Below are positions 25,110 to 32,981 of a stretch of 64,000 bases of DNA, in pieces. Origin of the DNA: Labedella populi (GTDB lineage Bacteria; Actinomycetota; Actinomycetes; Actinomycetales; Microbacteriaceae); assembly GCF_004078655.1 (NCBI RefSeq), contig NZ_RZNC01000005.1:1-64000 (forward strand), given 5' to 3'. The translations under genes were made by a program, and so were the position numbers. Under the pieces are notes generated by a model. That model made no database searches and had not been told where the DNA came from. It saw nothing but the letters and a program-made list of their open reading frames with translations. Every line of letters starts with the position of its first letter. Positions within the stretch are counted from its first letter, which is position 1.

Positions 25110-26066
25110 TCAGGAGCGCAGCGCTCGCGCCACCGCCAGGAGGGCGAGCGCTCCTGCCGAGACGAGCAGGAAGCGGCGGCGGCGCCGGCGCGCCCAGCCC
25201 CCCGTCACGCTGTTCGTCGCTCCCCCGGGCTCGAACACGTTCCCGCGCGTCTGCGGCTCGTCCGTACGACGCATCCCCATGACCCTCATCGCGGGGCGGA
25301 CCGCGCGCTTGTAGCTCTCGGGAGCGAGGCCGTTGAATGCGATGAGCGACCCTTGCATGTTGCCGACGACCTTCGTGCGCGGGCCGTGCGCGTGCGAGGC
25401 CCGGACGATCGTCTTCGCGACCCGCTTCGGGGTCACGAGCGGAGGCAGCGGATGCATCTGAACTCCGGGCGAGTCCGCGGAGTGCTGGTAGATCGGGGTG
25501 TCGATCGTCGCGGGCAACACGGCGCTCACCCGGATCTTCGTGCCTTTCAGCTCCTCCTGCAGGACCTGCGCGAGCGCGAACGTGGCGTGTTTGCTCGCCG
25601 TGTACGGCGCGACATAGGGGGCCGTGACCTTGCCGAAGAGGGAGCTCGTGATGACGAGACTCCCGCCGCCCTGGGCCCGGAAGAAGGGCAGTGCGGCCCG
25701 GGCGGAGTAGACGACGCCGAAGAGGTTCGTCTCGATGACCTGGCGGAACACGTCGGGCGGCGTCTCCTCGAAGGAGCCGTAGCTGAAGACGGATGCATTG
25801 GCGACCCAGACGTCGATGCGACCGAAATGAGCGTTGGCGGCGAAGGCGAGAGCGTCGACCTGTCGCTCGTCGGACACATCGGTGACGACGACGAGCGCCT
25901 CGGCGCCACGAGCGCGGCACTCGTCCGCGACCTCCTCGAGGCTGTCCGCCGAGCGGGCGGCGAGCACGAGGCGGGCCCCTTCCGATGCGAATCGGTGCGC
26001 CGCTGCACGCCCGATCCCGCTCGACGCCCCCGTGATGACGACGACGCGTCCGAGACTCTTCCCCAT
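25110..26066 (-). CDS. SDR-family oxidoreductase with C-terminal membrane anchor
   Basis: A 318-residue protein. Residues 1-250 form a classical SDR: ITGASSGIGRAAA, VANAS in place of NNAG, ITSSLFGKV and the catalytic YTASK. It continues with an Arg-rich stretch (WARRRRRRFLL) and one hydrophobic helix (LVSAGALALLAVARALR) at the end, which should anchor it to the membrane with the enzyme on the cytoplasmic side. Similar anchored SDRs are common in actinobacteria and uncharacterised. It lies one base after the DUF2231 gene stop, in the same direction as the YihY and DUF2231 genes. The substrate is unknown. Confidence 0.85.
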   Translation of the reverse strand: MGKSLGRVVVITGASSGIGRAAAHRFASEGARLVLAARSADSLEEVADECRARGAEALVVVTDVSDERQVDALAFAANAHFGRIDVWVANASVFSYGSFEETPPDVFRQVIETNLFGVVYSARAALPFFRAQGGGSLVITSSLFGKVTAPYVAPYTASKHATFALAQVLQEELKGTKIRVSAVLPATIDTPIYQHSADSPGVQMHPLPPLVTPKRVAKTIVRASHAHGPRTKVVGNMQGSLIAFNGLAPESYKRAVRPAMRVMGMRRTDEPQTRGNVFEPGGATNSVTGGWARRRRRRFLLVSAGALALLAVARALRS

Positions 26067-26067
26067 G

Positions 26068-26718
26068 TCAGCGCCGCCGTGCCCCGAAGATGCGCGCTTG
26101 CTCGTCCTCGTCCGCGACGCGCACGCCGAAGTGATACGCGAGTTCTCCGCCGAGTGCGCCCGATCCCCCCACGATCGCCATCGCCACGAGGCTGATCACG
26201 AATGCGGGGACCGAGATCTCGTCGAGTCCGGTGAACCACCGGGTCACGAGGCTCACCGTGAAGAGCAGCATCGCGAGGAGGTTCGCCACCATGTGCACGG
26301 TGGCGACGGCGCGCGCGCGGGTCCCCGCGGGGATCTGGCTGTAGTCGAGGAAGCCGAGCAGCGCGGCGACCACCGCTCCGACGAGGCCGATCGCGACGAG
26401 AACCGCAGCCCCCAGCGTGAAAGCGCTCGGGTCGTCGACGAAGAACGCGATGATGTCGAAGACGACACTCGCCGCCCACGCGCCGATCGGGAGCGTGATC
26501 ACGACCGCGTGCATGGGGTGCCCGTAGGGCCCGGCGAGCGCGATGCGTGGCCGCTTCGCGCGGGCCCTCCCGATGTACTCGGCCGGCGACTCCGGGGTGT
26601 CGATGGTCGCGTCGGCCGGCCCCACCGCGCTCGGAACGGCGCGTCCCGTGAGGGTCCTCGGAGCGGGCGGGGTGCTCGCGGCGCCCCCGGTGGTCTTCTC
26701 GTCAGCCGTGCCGGCCAT
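26068..26718 (-). CDS. DUF2231 domain membrane protein
   Basis: A 216-residue protein. After about 75 disordered residues rich in Pro, Thr and Ala comes the DUF2231 core: GHPMHAVVITLPIGAWAASVVFD, three further helices, and a final RVADEDEQARIFG. DUF2231 proteins have four membrane helices and a conserved HP-x-H pair that may bind a metal or haem; their function is unknown. The start at 26718 has AGGAG seven bases upstream and overlaps the YihY gene end by 17 bases. A longer frame upstream lacks homology. Confidence 0.8.
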   Translation of the reverse strand: MAGTADEKTTGGAASTPPAPRTLTGRAVPSAVGPADATIDTPESPAEYIGRARAKRPRIALAGPYGHPMHAVVITLPIGAWAASVVFDIIAFFVDDPSAFTLGAAVLVAIGLVGAVVAALLGFLDYSQIPAGTRARAVATVHMVANLLAMLLFTVSLVTRWFTGLDEISVPAFVISLVAMAIVGGSGALGGELAYHFGVRVADEDEQARIFGARRR

Positions 26719-27847
26719 GGGTGCGCTCCTGCTTCTCGTCATGATCGTTCTTCTCATCGTGATCGTGGTTCCCGTCGGACGATCCGTCCTCCGGCGGGGT
26801 CTTGCCGTGGGAGGTGCGGAGCTTCAGCCCGTCGAGCACGTCCTTCGCATGCTGGTCGGCTTTCTTGTCGCTCTGCTTCGTATCGCGGGGCGGCAACTGG
26901 ATCGTCTCCTCCGCGGCGATCCCCGCTTGGAGTTCACGACCGCGCTCGAGTTCGGCGTCGAATTCCGCACCGAAGAGGAGCGCGATGTTCGTGATCCACA
27001 ACCACAGCAGGAAGACGATCAGGGCGCCGAGCGACCCGTAGGTCGCGTTGTAGTTGCTGAAGTTCGCGACGTAGAAACCGAAAGCAGCGGTGGCGATCAC
27101 CCACACGACGAGCGCGAGCACGGAGCCGAGACTCATCCACCGGAACTTCGGCTGCTTGATATTGGGCGACCAGTAGTAGAGCACGGCGATGACGACCACC
27201 GCGATGACGAGTAGCACTGGCCACTTCGCGATGTTCCACACCATGAGTGCCGCCGGGCCGAGCCCGATGACGTCGCCGATCGCCTCGGCGACGGGTCCGC
27301 TCAGCACGAGGATGAGAGCGCCGATCACGAGGAGCACGACCGTGAAGACGGTGACGCCGAGCATGGTCGGGCGGAGCTTCCAGATGGGGCGCCCCTCGTC
27401 GATCTGGTAGATCCTGTTCATCGCGCGACCGAAGGCGCCGACGTACCGGGATGCCGACCAGAGGGCGCCGAGAAGACCGGTGACGAAGGCGAACCCCGCC
27501 GCCGGCGAGGACACGAGTTGCTCGATCGGATCCCTCAACGCCGCGACGGCGTCGGCGCTTGCGAGGCTCTCGACCATCGTCAGGACCGTCTCGGTGGTCC
27601 TCTCGGCTGCTCCGAAGAGACCGAGGATGGACACGACGGCGAGGAGCCCGGGGAAGAGCGCGAGGACGGCGTAGTAGGTGAGCGCCGCTGCGAGGTCCGT
27701 GCACTGGTCCGCGCTGAACTCGCGCAGCGTCTTCTTGAGCACGTACAGGAGCGTCGGCTTCTGGATGTCCGTCGGGTCATCCGGCTTACGGGGATCGTCC
27801 GGATCTGGTGCCGTGCGTTCTCTGGTGGCTGCGGTGTCTTCCGCCAT
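26702..27847 (-). CDS. YihY/virulence factor BrkB family membrane protein
   Basis: A 381-residue protein. The family core (about 35-300) has six helices with DLAAALTYYAVLALFPGLLA, the SRYVGAFGRAMNRIYQ segment and NFSNYNATYGSLGALIVFLLWLW in outline. BrkB/YihY was once called ribonuclease BN in error; it is a membrane family of unclear function. The C-terminal 70 residues are strongly charged, with repeated HDHDEKNDHDEK units rich in His, Asp and Lys, perhaps metal binding. The start at 27847 follows an AGGGG site. It is followed directly by the overlapping DUF2231 gene. Confidence 0.88.
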   Translation of the reverse strand: MAEDTAATRERTAPDPDDPRKPDDPTDIQKPTLLYVLKKTLREFSADQCTDLAAALTYYAVLALFPGLLAVVSILGLFGAAERTTETVLTMVESLASADAVAALRDPIEQLVSSPAAGFAFVTGLLGALWSASRYVGAFGRAMNRIYQIDEGRPIWKLRPTMLGVTVFTVVLLVIGALILVLSGPVAEAIGDVIGLGPAALMVWNIAKWPVLLVIAVVVIAVLYYWSPNIKQPKFRWMSLGSVLALVVWVIATAAFGFYVANFSNYNATYGSLGALIVFLLWLWITNIALLFGAEFDAELERGRELQAGIAAEETIQLPPRDTKQSDKKADQHAKDVLDGLKLRTSHGKTPPEDGSSDGNHDHDEKNDHDEKQERTHGRHG

Positions 27848-27904
27848 GGCCCTACCCCTCCTGCTGAGTTGTGCGCTACCCGGACCGGTCGGTCACCCGC
27901 GCCG

Positions 27905-27939
27905 GTCAGTGACCCGGATCAGTGACCCGGATCAGTGAC
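27905..27939. repeat. 13-bp tandem repeat at the stop of the DUF3618 gene
   Basis: A unit of the form TCAGTGACCCGGA occurs two and a half times (from 27906 to 27939). The minus-strand stop codon of the DUF3618 gene (27932-27934) lies inside the last partial copy. Confidence 0.8.
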
Positions 27940-28198
27940 GGTGCGACCGGACGGCCTGGACGATGCCGATGATGGCGACGACACCGATCGCGACGCCCGC
28001 GGCGATCGCGACGGGGAAAGCACGGTCGGCACCCCGCGCCTTCTGCCGCCAGCGGCGGTACCGGGCCGGAATGTTCACCCGCTCCTCTATCGCGCCGATG
28101 GTCTCGCGGAACTCGAGGCGGGCGCGTTCCAGATCGAGGTTGAGCTGGGGGATCGACGCGTCGGCCGATGGGGCCGACGCGTCTCCCGCCCCGGTCAT
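27932..28198 (-). CDS. DUF3618 family protein
   Basis: An 88-residue protein with the DUF3618 signature LERARLEFRETIGAIEERVNIP, a basic linker RYRRWRQKARG and one C-terminal membrane helix (VAIAAGVAIGVVAIIGIVQAV) ending RSHRH. DUF3618 proteins are small actinobacterial membrane proteins of unknown role, usually next to holin-X or YtxH-like genes. The ATG at 28198 overlaps the stop of the upstream YtxH-like gene by four bases, so the two are coupled. The stop codon is embedded in a 13-bp tandem repeat. Confidence 0.8.
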   Translation of the reverse strand: MTGAGDASAPSADASIPQLNLDLERARLEFRETIGAIEERVNIPARYRRWRQKARGADRAFPVAIAAGVAIGVVAIIGIVQAVRSHRH

Positions 28199-28572
28199 CG
28201 GTCCGTGGAGGCCGAGCCCGGCGTCACGTCGCCGCTGTCACTCGACGTGCCGTCACTCGACGTGCTGTCACTCGACGTGCTGTCGCTCGAGGCACTGTCG
28301 CTCGAGGCACTGCCGCTCGACGTGCTGTCACCGCCCGTGCCCTTCTTGACCTTGCTCGCGACCGTGGACGCCGCGTCCTGGAGCTTGCTGCCCAGGACGG
28401 GCGCTTGCGATGACACGAACTCACCGGCCGTCTCGAGTCCCTTCTGGACCTTCGGGTCCTCCCAGGTCTCGGTGGCCTTCGCCTTGATCTTCTCGTACGC
28501 GCCACGACCCGCCTTGGAACCGAGCACGAAACCTGTGGCGGCACCGGCCAGGAAAATCAACTTCGTCTTCAT
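28195..28572 (-). CDS. YtxH-like protein with Ser-Ser-Asp-Ser repeats
   Basis: A 125-residue protein. The N-terminus KLIFLAGAATGFVLGSKAGR is the glycine-rich membrane helix and exit motif typical of YtxH-like proteins, followed by an amphipathic helical region (AYEKIKAKATETWEDPKVQKG). From about residue 83 the tail consists of seven or so SSDS(A/T/G) units encoded by near-identical 15-base repeats (28224-28330). The start overlaps the hydrolase stop by four bases. A role at the membrane under stress is suggested by family context only. Confidence 0.75.
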   Translation of the reverse strand: MKTKLIFLAGAATGFVLGSKAGRGAYEKIKAKATETWEDPKVQKGLETAGEFVSSQAPVLGSKLQDAASTVASKVKKGTGGDSTSSGSASSDSASSDSTSSDSTSSDGTSSDSGDVTPGSASTDR

Positions 28573-29471
28573 GCGTTGCTCCTTCTCTCGAGTGTCGTTG
28601 TGTTGCCATCGTGGTCGCTCCGGCCGTGCCGTGCATGGCCTTGACGGATCGCGCGCGATCGGTCATTCGCGAGCGAGCGCACGAGAGCGGCGACGTCGTC
28701 GGGCACGATCAACTGCACGTGATGAGCGCCCGGAAGGGTGACGACACGCCCGTCAGGGAGGCTCGCGGCGAGGCGACGGACCCACTCGGTCCCGGCGATC
28801 GGGTCACGGGAGCCGCGGACGACGATGGTCGGGGCGGCGACCTCGGCCGCGCGCTCGATCGTGGGGTAGGCGAGCATGGCGGGCAATGTCTTCAGGTACC
28901 ACCGGGGGCCGCAGCGCAGGTAGTCACGGATCACGATGGCGTTCGCGAGGGGACGCTCGCGCGTGCTGTCGACGGCGAGCGCCACCGCCTGATCGATCAC
29001 CCGGGGATGGCGGTCGTCCACGACCGGGCCGACGAGCACGAGCCCCGTCACGAGATCCGGCCGGGACCGCGCAAGCTCCACACACACTTGTGTACCCATC
29101 GACTGCCCCACCGCCACCACTGAGCGCAGGCCCAGCAGTTCGGCGACCTCCGCGGCGACGACGGCGTCGTCCTCCACCGACAGGGGACGGGGCGGGCGCG
29201 GCGTTCCCCCGTAGCCCGGGAGCGTGACGCAGACGGCCCGGTGCGTCGCGGCGACGGCGGTCGCGACGGGCTCGAGGCTCGCGGAGGTCATGCCGATCCC
29301 GTGAACGAGCAGGACGACCGGATGACCCGTGGGTGCTCCCGATGGCCGCCCCGTGTCGACGATGTCGACGACGAGACCGCCCGTCAGCTCCAACCGCTTG
29401 CGATGGGCGGCGCCCCAGCCGCGCCATCTGCCGACGCTCGCGGAATGGCGACTCCGACTACGCGTCGGCAT
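28569..29471 (-). CDS. Alpha/beta-fold hydrolase
   Basis: A 300-residue alpha/beta hydrolase. LLVHGIGMTSASLEP provides the oxyanion hole, VGQSMGTQVCVELA holds the nucleophile Ser, RGSRDPIAG the acid region, and GAHHVQLIVPDD the catalytic His. The first 35 residues are basic and Arg/Ser-rich, the last 25 are charged and unlike the family. The start at 29471 overlaps the end of the APC permease gene by 14 bases, and the stop overlaps the YtxH-like gene, so the APC, hydrolase, YtxH and DUF3618 genes run as one block. The substrate is not predictable. Confidence 0.85.
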   Translation of the reverse strand: MPTRSRSRHSASVGRWRGWGAAHRKRLELTGGLVVDIVDTGRPSGAPTGHPVVLLVHGIGMTSASLEPVATAVAATHRAVCVTLPGYGGTPRPPRPLSVEDDAVVAAEVAELLGLRSVVAVGQSMGTQVCVELARSRPDLVTGLVLVGPVVDDRHPRVIDQAVALAVDSTRERPLANAIVIRDYLRCGPRWYLKTLPAMLAYPTIERAAEVAAPTIVVRGSRDPIAGTEWVRRLAASLPDGRVVTLPGAHHVQLIVPDDVAALVRSLANDRSRAIRQGHARHGRSDHDGNTTTLERRSNA

Positions 29472-30807
29472 GCGTCGTCCGTCGTCGCGCGAGCGCCGTG
29501 ATCACGAACAGCACGGCACCGATCGCGAGCAGCAGGAGCCCACGCAACCAGACCTCCCCACTCTGCTGCGTCAACAGGAAGACGCACGAGAGCGCGCCGA
29601 GCACCGGGATCACGGTCCAGGCGCGGTAGTGCTCGTGCTCCACCCGGTCCCGCCGCAGCACCAGGGCCGCGACGTTGGTGCTGAGGAACACGAAGAGGAG
29701 GAGGAGCACGACGGTCTCGGCGAGGGTCGCCACGTCCCCTGTGAAGGCGAGCACCATGGCGGCGAGGGTGGTGAGGGCGATCGCCACCCACGGCGTCCGG
29801 CGCTTCGGCAGCACGCGACCGAGAACGGACGGGAGCAGCCGCTGCTTCGCCATTCCGTACGCGAGCCTGCTCGACATGATGAGAGTGAGGAGTGCGCCGT
29901 TCGCCACCGCGATGAGTGCAATGAGGCTGAACAGCCATGCGGGCACACCCACCCCGGACGCCGCGACGACGTCGAGGAGCGGACCGGTCGAGTCCGCGAG
30001 CTCGTCCGCCGGCAGCGCTATCGACGCCGCTGTTCCGACGAGGACGTACATGACGCCCGCCACGAGGAGCGCGGAGAAGAGGGCGCGCGGGTAGACGCGG
30101 GAGGGATCGCGCACCTCTTCGATGACATTGGCCGACGTCTCGAATCCGACGAAGGAGTAGTAGGCGAGGATCGCGGCGCCGAACACCGCGAAAACCGGAT
30201 CGATCCCCTCGGCGAACGTCACGGCACGCGAGAGGTCGCCGCCTCCGCCACCCAGGAGTATCGCCGCCGTCACGACGACGAGGACGAGACCGGAGGTCTC
30301 GATGAGGGTCATCACGAGGTTCGTGCGCATCGACTCCTTGATGCCGCGCGCATTGAGGAGCGCGACCGCGAGCAGGAAGACGACCGCGCCGAGCACGGGA
30401 GGCACGTCGATGAAGGTGCCCAGATAGTCGCCGCTGAAGGCGAGCGCGAGCCCCGCCGCACTCACGATCCCCGCGGCGAGCATGCTGAATCCGACGAGGA
30501 AGGAGACGAACGACGACCGGAACGCGCGCTGTGCGAACACCGCCGATCCGCCGGCCTTCGGATACTTGGTCACGAGTTCCGCGTACGACGCCGCGGTGAG
30601 CAGGGACAACAGCAGGGCGACGATCATCGGGGCCCAGGTGACGCCGCCCACCTCGGCGGCGATGGTCCCGACGAGCGCGTAGACGCCAGCGCCGAGCACG
30701 TCGCCGAGGATGAAAAGGAAGAGCAGTCTGCCGGTGATGTCGCGCTTGAGCGCGCCGCCGTCAGGGGCCGCGTCGTGGATATCTGCAGTGTCGTCGGTCG
30801 TACTCAC
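29458..30807 (-). CDS. APC family amino acid permease
   Basis: A 449-residue transporter with about twelve helices. Helix 1 has the APC motif LGDVLGAGVYALVG, helix 3 region contains YPKAGGSAVFAQRAF, and YYSFVGFETSANVIEEVRDPSR is the conserved helix 6 to loop segment. The general architecture is that of cationic/neutral amino acid permeases. The GTG at 30807 is chosen because the protein aligns from there; a longer ATG start at 30849 gives fourteen more residues. ACAGTA (TACTGT on the minus strand) seven bases before the GTG suggests a leaderless message. It is the first gene of the block running to 27932. Confidence 0.85.
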   Translation of the reverse strand: MSTTDDTADIHDAAPDGGALKRDITGRLLFLFILGDVLGAGVYALVGTIAAEVGGVTWAPMIVALLLSLLTAASYAELVTKYPKAGGSAVFAQRAFRSSFVSFLVGFSMLAAGIVSAAGLALAFSGDYLGTFIDVPPVLGAVVFLLAVALLNARGIKESMRTNLVMTLIETSGLVLVVVTAAILLGGGGGDLSRAVTFAEGIDPVFAVFGAAILAYYSFVGFETSANVIEEVRDPSRVYPRALFSALLVAGVMYVLVGTAASIALPADELADSTGPLLDVVAASGVGVPAWLFSLIALIAVANGALLTLIMSSRLAYGMAKQRLLPSVLGRVLPKRRTPWVAIALTTLAAMVLAFTGDVATLAETVVLLLLFVFLSTNVAALVLRRDRVEHEHYRAWTVIPVLGALSCVFLLTQQSGEVWLRGLLLLAIGAVLFVITALARRRTTHADA

Positions 30808-30870
30808 TCGGGCGACAGTAGGCGATGGCACGGCACGGGCGCGCGGCATTGCGCGGCGCAGCGCAAATCG

Positions 30871-31326
30871 CTATCGCGGCCCTCTCGCGACCGGCACGAG
30901 CCCCCTCTCCTGCTCCCGAGCGGCCTCACCGATGGCTACGAGGACATCCGCGAGATCCATGCCGAGGTCACCATGATCGGCATCCCCCTCGGCGGGCGGG
31001 ATGTCCCATGACATCGACCATGTTCCTTGAACGATCGACGGATACGGCGGACGCGCTCAACACCTCGGCCGCCCGTCGACCACGTTCGGTCCATCGATCG
31101 CGTGGCGAGAGGCGCAACAACGCTGCCTTCAGCTGTGAGAACATCGTCTGGCGAAAGTGTCAGTACCCACGCCTCGCAAACCCGTCACGATCATCGACTG
31201 TTCGGATCTCCCCCGACTCAGGCGCCGCAGCAGGGTATCGAATGCCGACGTCTGATCTTCTCGTCCGACGAGCACTTCGGGGGACGCGCCGGCGTTCGGT
31301 GTATACGGGTTGTCGATGCTCTCCAT
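30871..31326 (-). pseudogene. Decayed AAA/ORC-type ATPase gene (N-terminal half only)
   Basis: The minus strand starts an ORC-like ATPase: NPYTPNAGASPEVLVGRED, then EQSMIVTGLRGVG. The Walker A Lys-Thr that should follow is missing; the frame reads TDTF and stops at 31129. Another frame continues with TRSMDRTWSTGGRGVERVRR-like sequence, and the first frame resumes with DIPPAEGDADHGDLGMDLAD and VLVAIGEAAREQE, matching the family's central region, before a stop at 30871. Frames are broken, a stretch after Walker A is lost and the Walker B and C-terminal half are absent. This is a relic filling most of the 673-bp gap upstream of the APC gene. Confidence 0.65.
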
Positions 31327-31480
31327 GGCCCTTTTTGTGAATGAGAAAAACCCCTCTAAACCTTCAAAAGTCGGGTCGACCTCCCGAAAGGCGCCGGATG
31401 GTTCATGATGTGAGAACGCCGGGGGCCCGCGTGAACGGATCGAGCCCTCACGTCGTCATCGGCCGGGAGAGAGGGGCTCG

Positions 31481-32740
31481 TTGCGTAAAGGACACAACCT
31501 GCTGGCGGTCGGCGACTACAACCAGGCCGTCATCCTCGACCTGATCCGTCGCGCCTCCCCCGGTCTCAGCCGCGTCGAGATCGCGGGGGAGACCGGGCTG
31601 TCCGCCCAGACCGTCTCGAACGTCACCCGGAGGCTGCTGAAGGCCGGTCTGGTCAAGGAGGGCGAGCGACTCATCGCCGGACCGGGCAAGCCCAGAACTC
31701 TCGTCGAGCTGGTGCGGACGAGCCGATACGCCGTCGGGGTGCACCTCGATCCCACCGTCGTGACCTACGCGCTGCTCGATCTCGCGGGCGAGGTCGTCGC
31801 CGACCACCGCACCCCCACTCCGTCGGCCGCCGACCCCGACACGGTCATCGCGCTCATGGCCGAGGAGGTGCGCGCCCTGCTGGCCCGCGAGGACGTCGCG
31901 CGCGCGAGTGTGCTCGGTGTGGGCATCGCGGCCCCCGGACCGCTCGACTCGACGCAAGGCATCCTGCTCGACCCTCCACTCCTCGAGGGCTGGCAGCACG
32001 TCCCGCTCCGCGACGCCCTCGCGGAGGCCACGGGCTTCCCCGTCGTGCTCGAGAAGGACGTGACCGCGGCCGCCGTCGCGGAGTTATGGGTGGACTCCGG
32101 AGAGGACCGCGACAACTTCGCCTTCTTCTACTACGGCACCGGGATCGGCATCGGCCTCGTCGTCGACCACGAGGTGCTCCGCGGAGCGAGTGACAACGCC
32201 GGCGACATGGGGCATCTCATGGTGCAAGCGGACGGTCCCGTCTGTGCGTGCGGGCGGCGGGGCTGCGTCGGCGATCTCGTCGTGCCCTTCCGCCTCGTGC
32301 AGCGAGCCGTCAGCTCGGGTATCCTCGGCCCGACGGCCTCCATCGACACTCCGCTCGACGGGCCGGTCCGACACATCGACTTCGACGAGACGGACCACCG
32401 GTTCACCGAGTTCACGGCGGCGGCCCGCCGCGGGGATGCCGCAGCCGTTGCGATCTCCGACGACGCCGCGACGCACATCGCTCGCGCCCTCGTCTCCGTC
32501 GTCAATCTCCTCGACATCGATCACGTCGTGTGCGGCGGACCGTTCTGGCGACGCATCGCCCCCATCCTCCGCGAGCGGATCGAGCGCCTCGTGGCCGACG
32601 ACCCCGCCCTCATCCCGAGTCACCCCGTCACCGTGGAGAGTTCGGCGATCGGCGAGGACGTCGCGGCGGTCGGGGCAGGTTGCCTCGTCCTCGACCAGAC
32701 GTTGTCGCCGCGCCCGTCGGCACTCCTCATCGCCGGCTGA
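31481..32740 (+). CDS. ROK family transcriptional regulator
   Basis: A 419-residue ROK repressor. The N-terminal winged helix is SRVEIAGETGLSAQTVSNVTRRLLKAG. The sugar-kinase-like domain has LGVGIAAPGPLD, EKDVTAAAVAE, GIGIGLVVD and the zinc motif CACGRRGC (about 255-262). The TTG at 31481 is preceded by GGGAGAGAGGGG, a strong ribosome site. It sits upstream of a sugar ABC operon ending in alpha-mannosidase, which it most likely represses until a sugar ligand binds. Between the two lie a hexanucleotide repeat and a good promoter. 31327-31480 holds an AT-richer stretch, probably its promoter. Confidence 0.9.
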   Translation: MRKGHNLLAVGDYNQAVILDLIRRASPGLSRVEIAGETGLSAQTVSNVTRRLLKAGLVKEGERLIAGPGKPRTLVELVRTSRYAVGVHLDPTVVTYALLDLAGEVVADHRTPTPSAADPDTVIALMAEEVRALLAREDVARASVLGVGIAAPGPLDSTQGILLDPPLLEGWQHVPLRDALAEATGFPVVLEKDVTAAAVAELWVDSGEDRDNFAFFYYGTGIGIGLVVDHEVLRGASDNAGDMGHLMVQADGPVCACGRRGCVGDLVVPFRLVQRAVSSGILGPTASIDTPLDGPVRHIDFDETDHRFTEFTAAARRGDAAAVAISDDAATHIARALVSVVNLLDIDHVVCGGPFWRRIAPILRERIERLVADDPALIPSHPVTVESSAIGEDVAAVGAGCLVLDQTLSPRPSALLIAG

Positions 32741-32780
32741 CCGGCCAGCCCCGTCACCGAGCTCGTCGAGACGACACCGG

Positions 32781-32858
32781 TGTCGGTGTCGGTGTCGGTG
32801 TGGGTGTCGGTGTCGGTGTCAGCGTCAGTGTCGGTGTCGGTGTCGGTGTCGGTGTCAG
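32781..32858. repeat. Hexanucleotide repeat (TGTCGG)13
   Basis: Thirteen contiguous 6-bp units from 32781 to 32858; nine are exactly TGTCGG, the others differ by one or two bases. The array starts within a CGACACCGGTGTCG palindrome (32772-32785), 40 bases after the ROK stop and 26 bases before the -35 of the next operon. Arrays of this type can change length by slippage. Confidence 0.95.
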
Positions 32859-32883
32859 CCGCATAACGGTTCCCCGAAATGTA

Positions 32884-32914
32884 TTGACATGGGTTACTCC
32901 AATCGTTTTACATA
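32884..32914 (+). promoter_or_regulatory. Promoter of the mannoside ABC operon
   Basis: Consensus -35 TTGACA (32884-32889) with TTTACA (32907-32912, spacing 17) or TACATA (32909-32914, spacing 19) as -10. This AT-rich island is one of the strongest promoter matches in the window. It lies 68 bases before the substrate-binding gene and may overlap the ROK operator. Confidence 0.65.
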
Positions 32915-32981
32915 TACCGAGACCGCGGGCCGTGGCACTGTCGCCACGAAGCCGGGGACGGTCGTGGAGCAAAGGAGCACC

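Noticed and set aside
29329-31011. A 560-residue + strand frame
   Set aside because: It lies antisense to the APC permease and hydrolase genes, which have clear family motifs, and its composition (Glu, His, Arg, Asp) is that of a shadow frame.
32781-32858. The hexanucleotide array as a CRISPR array
   Set aside because: The units are 6 bp with no spacers and no cas genes are nearby; it is a simple sequence repeat.
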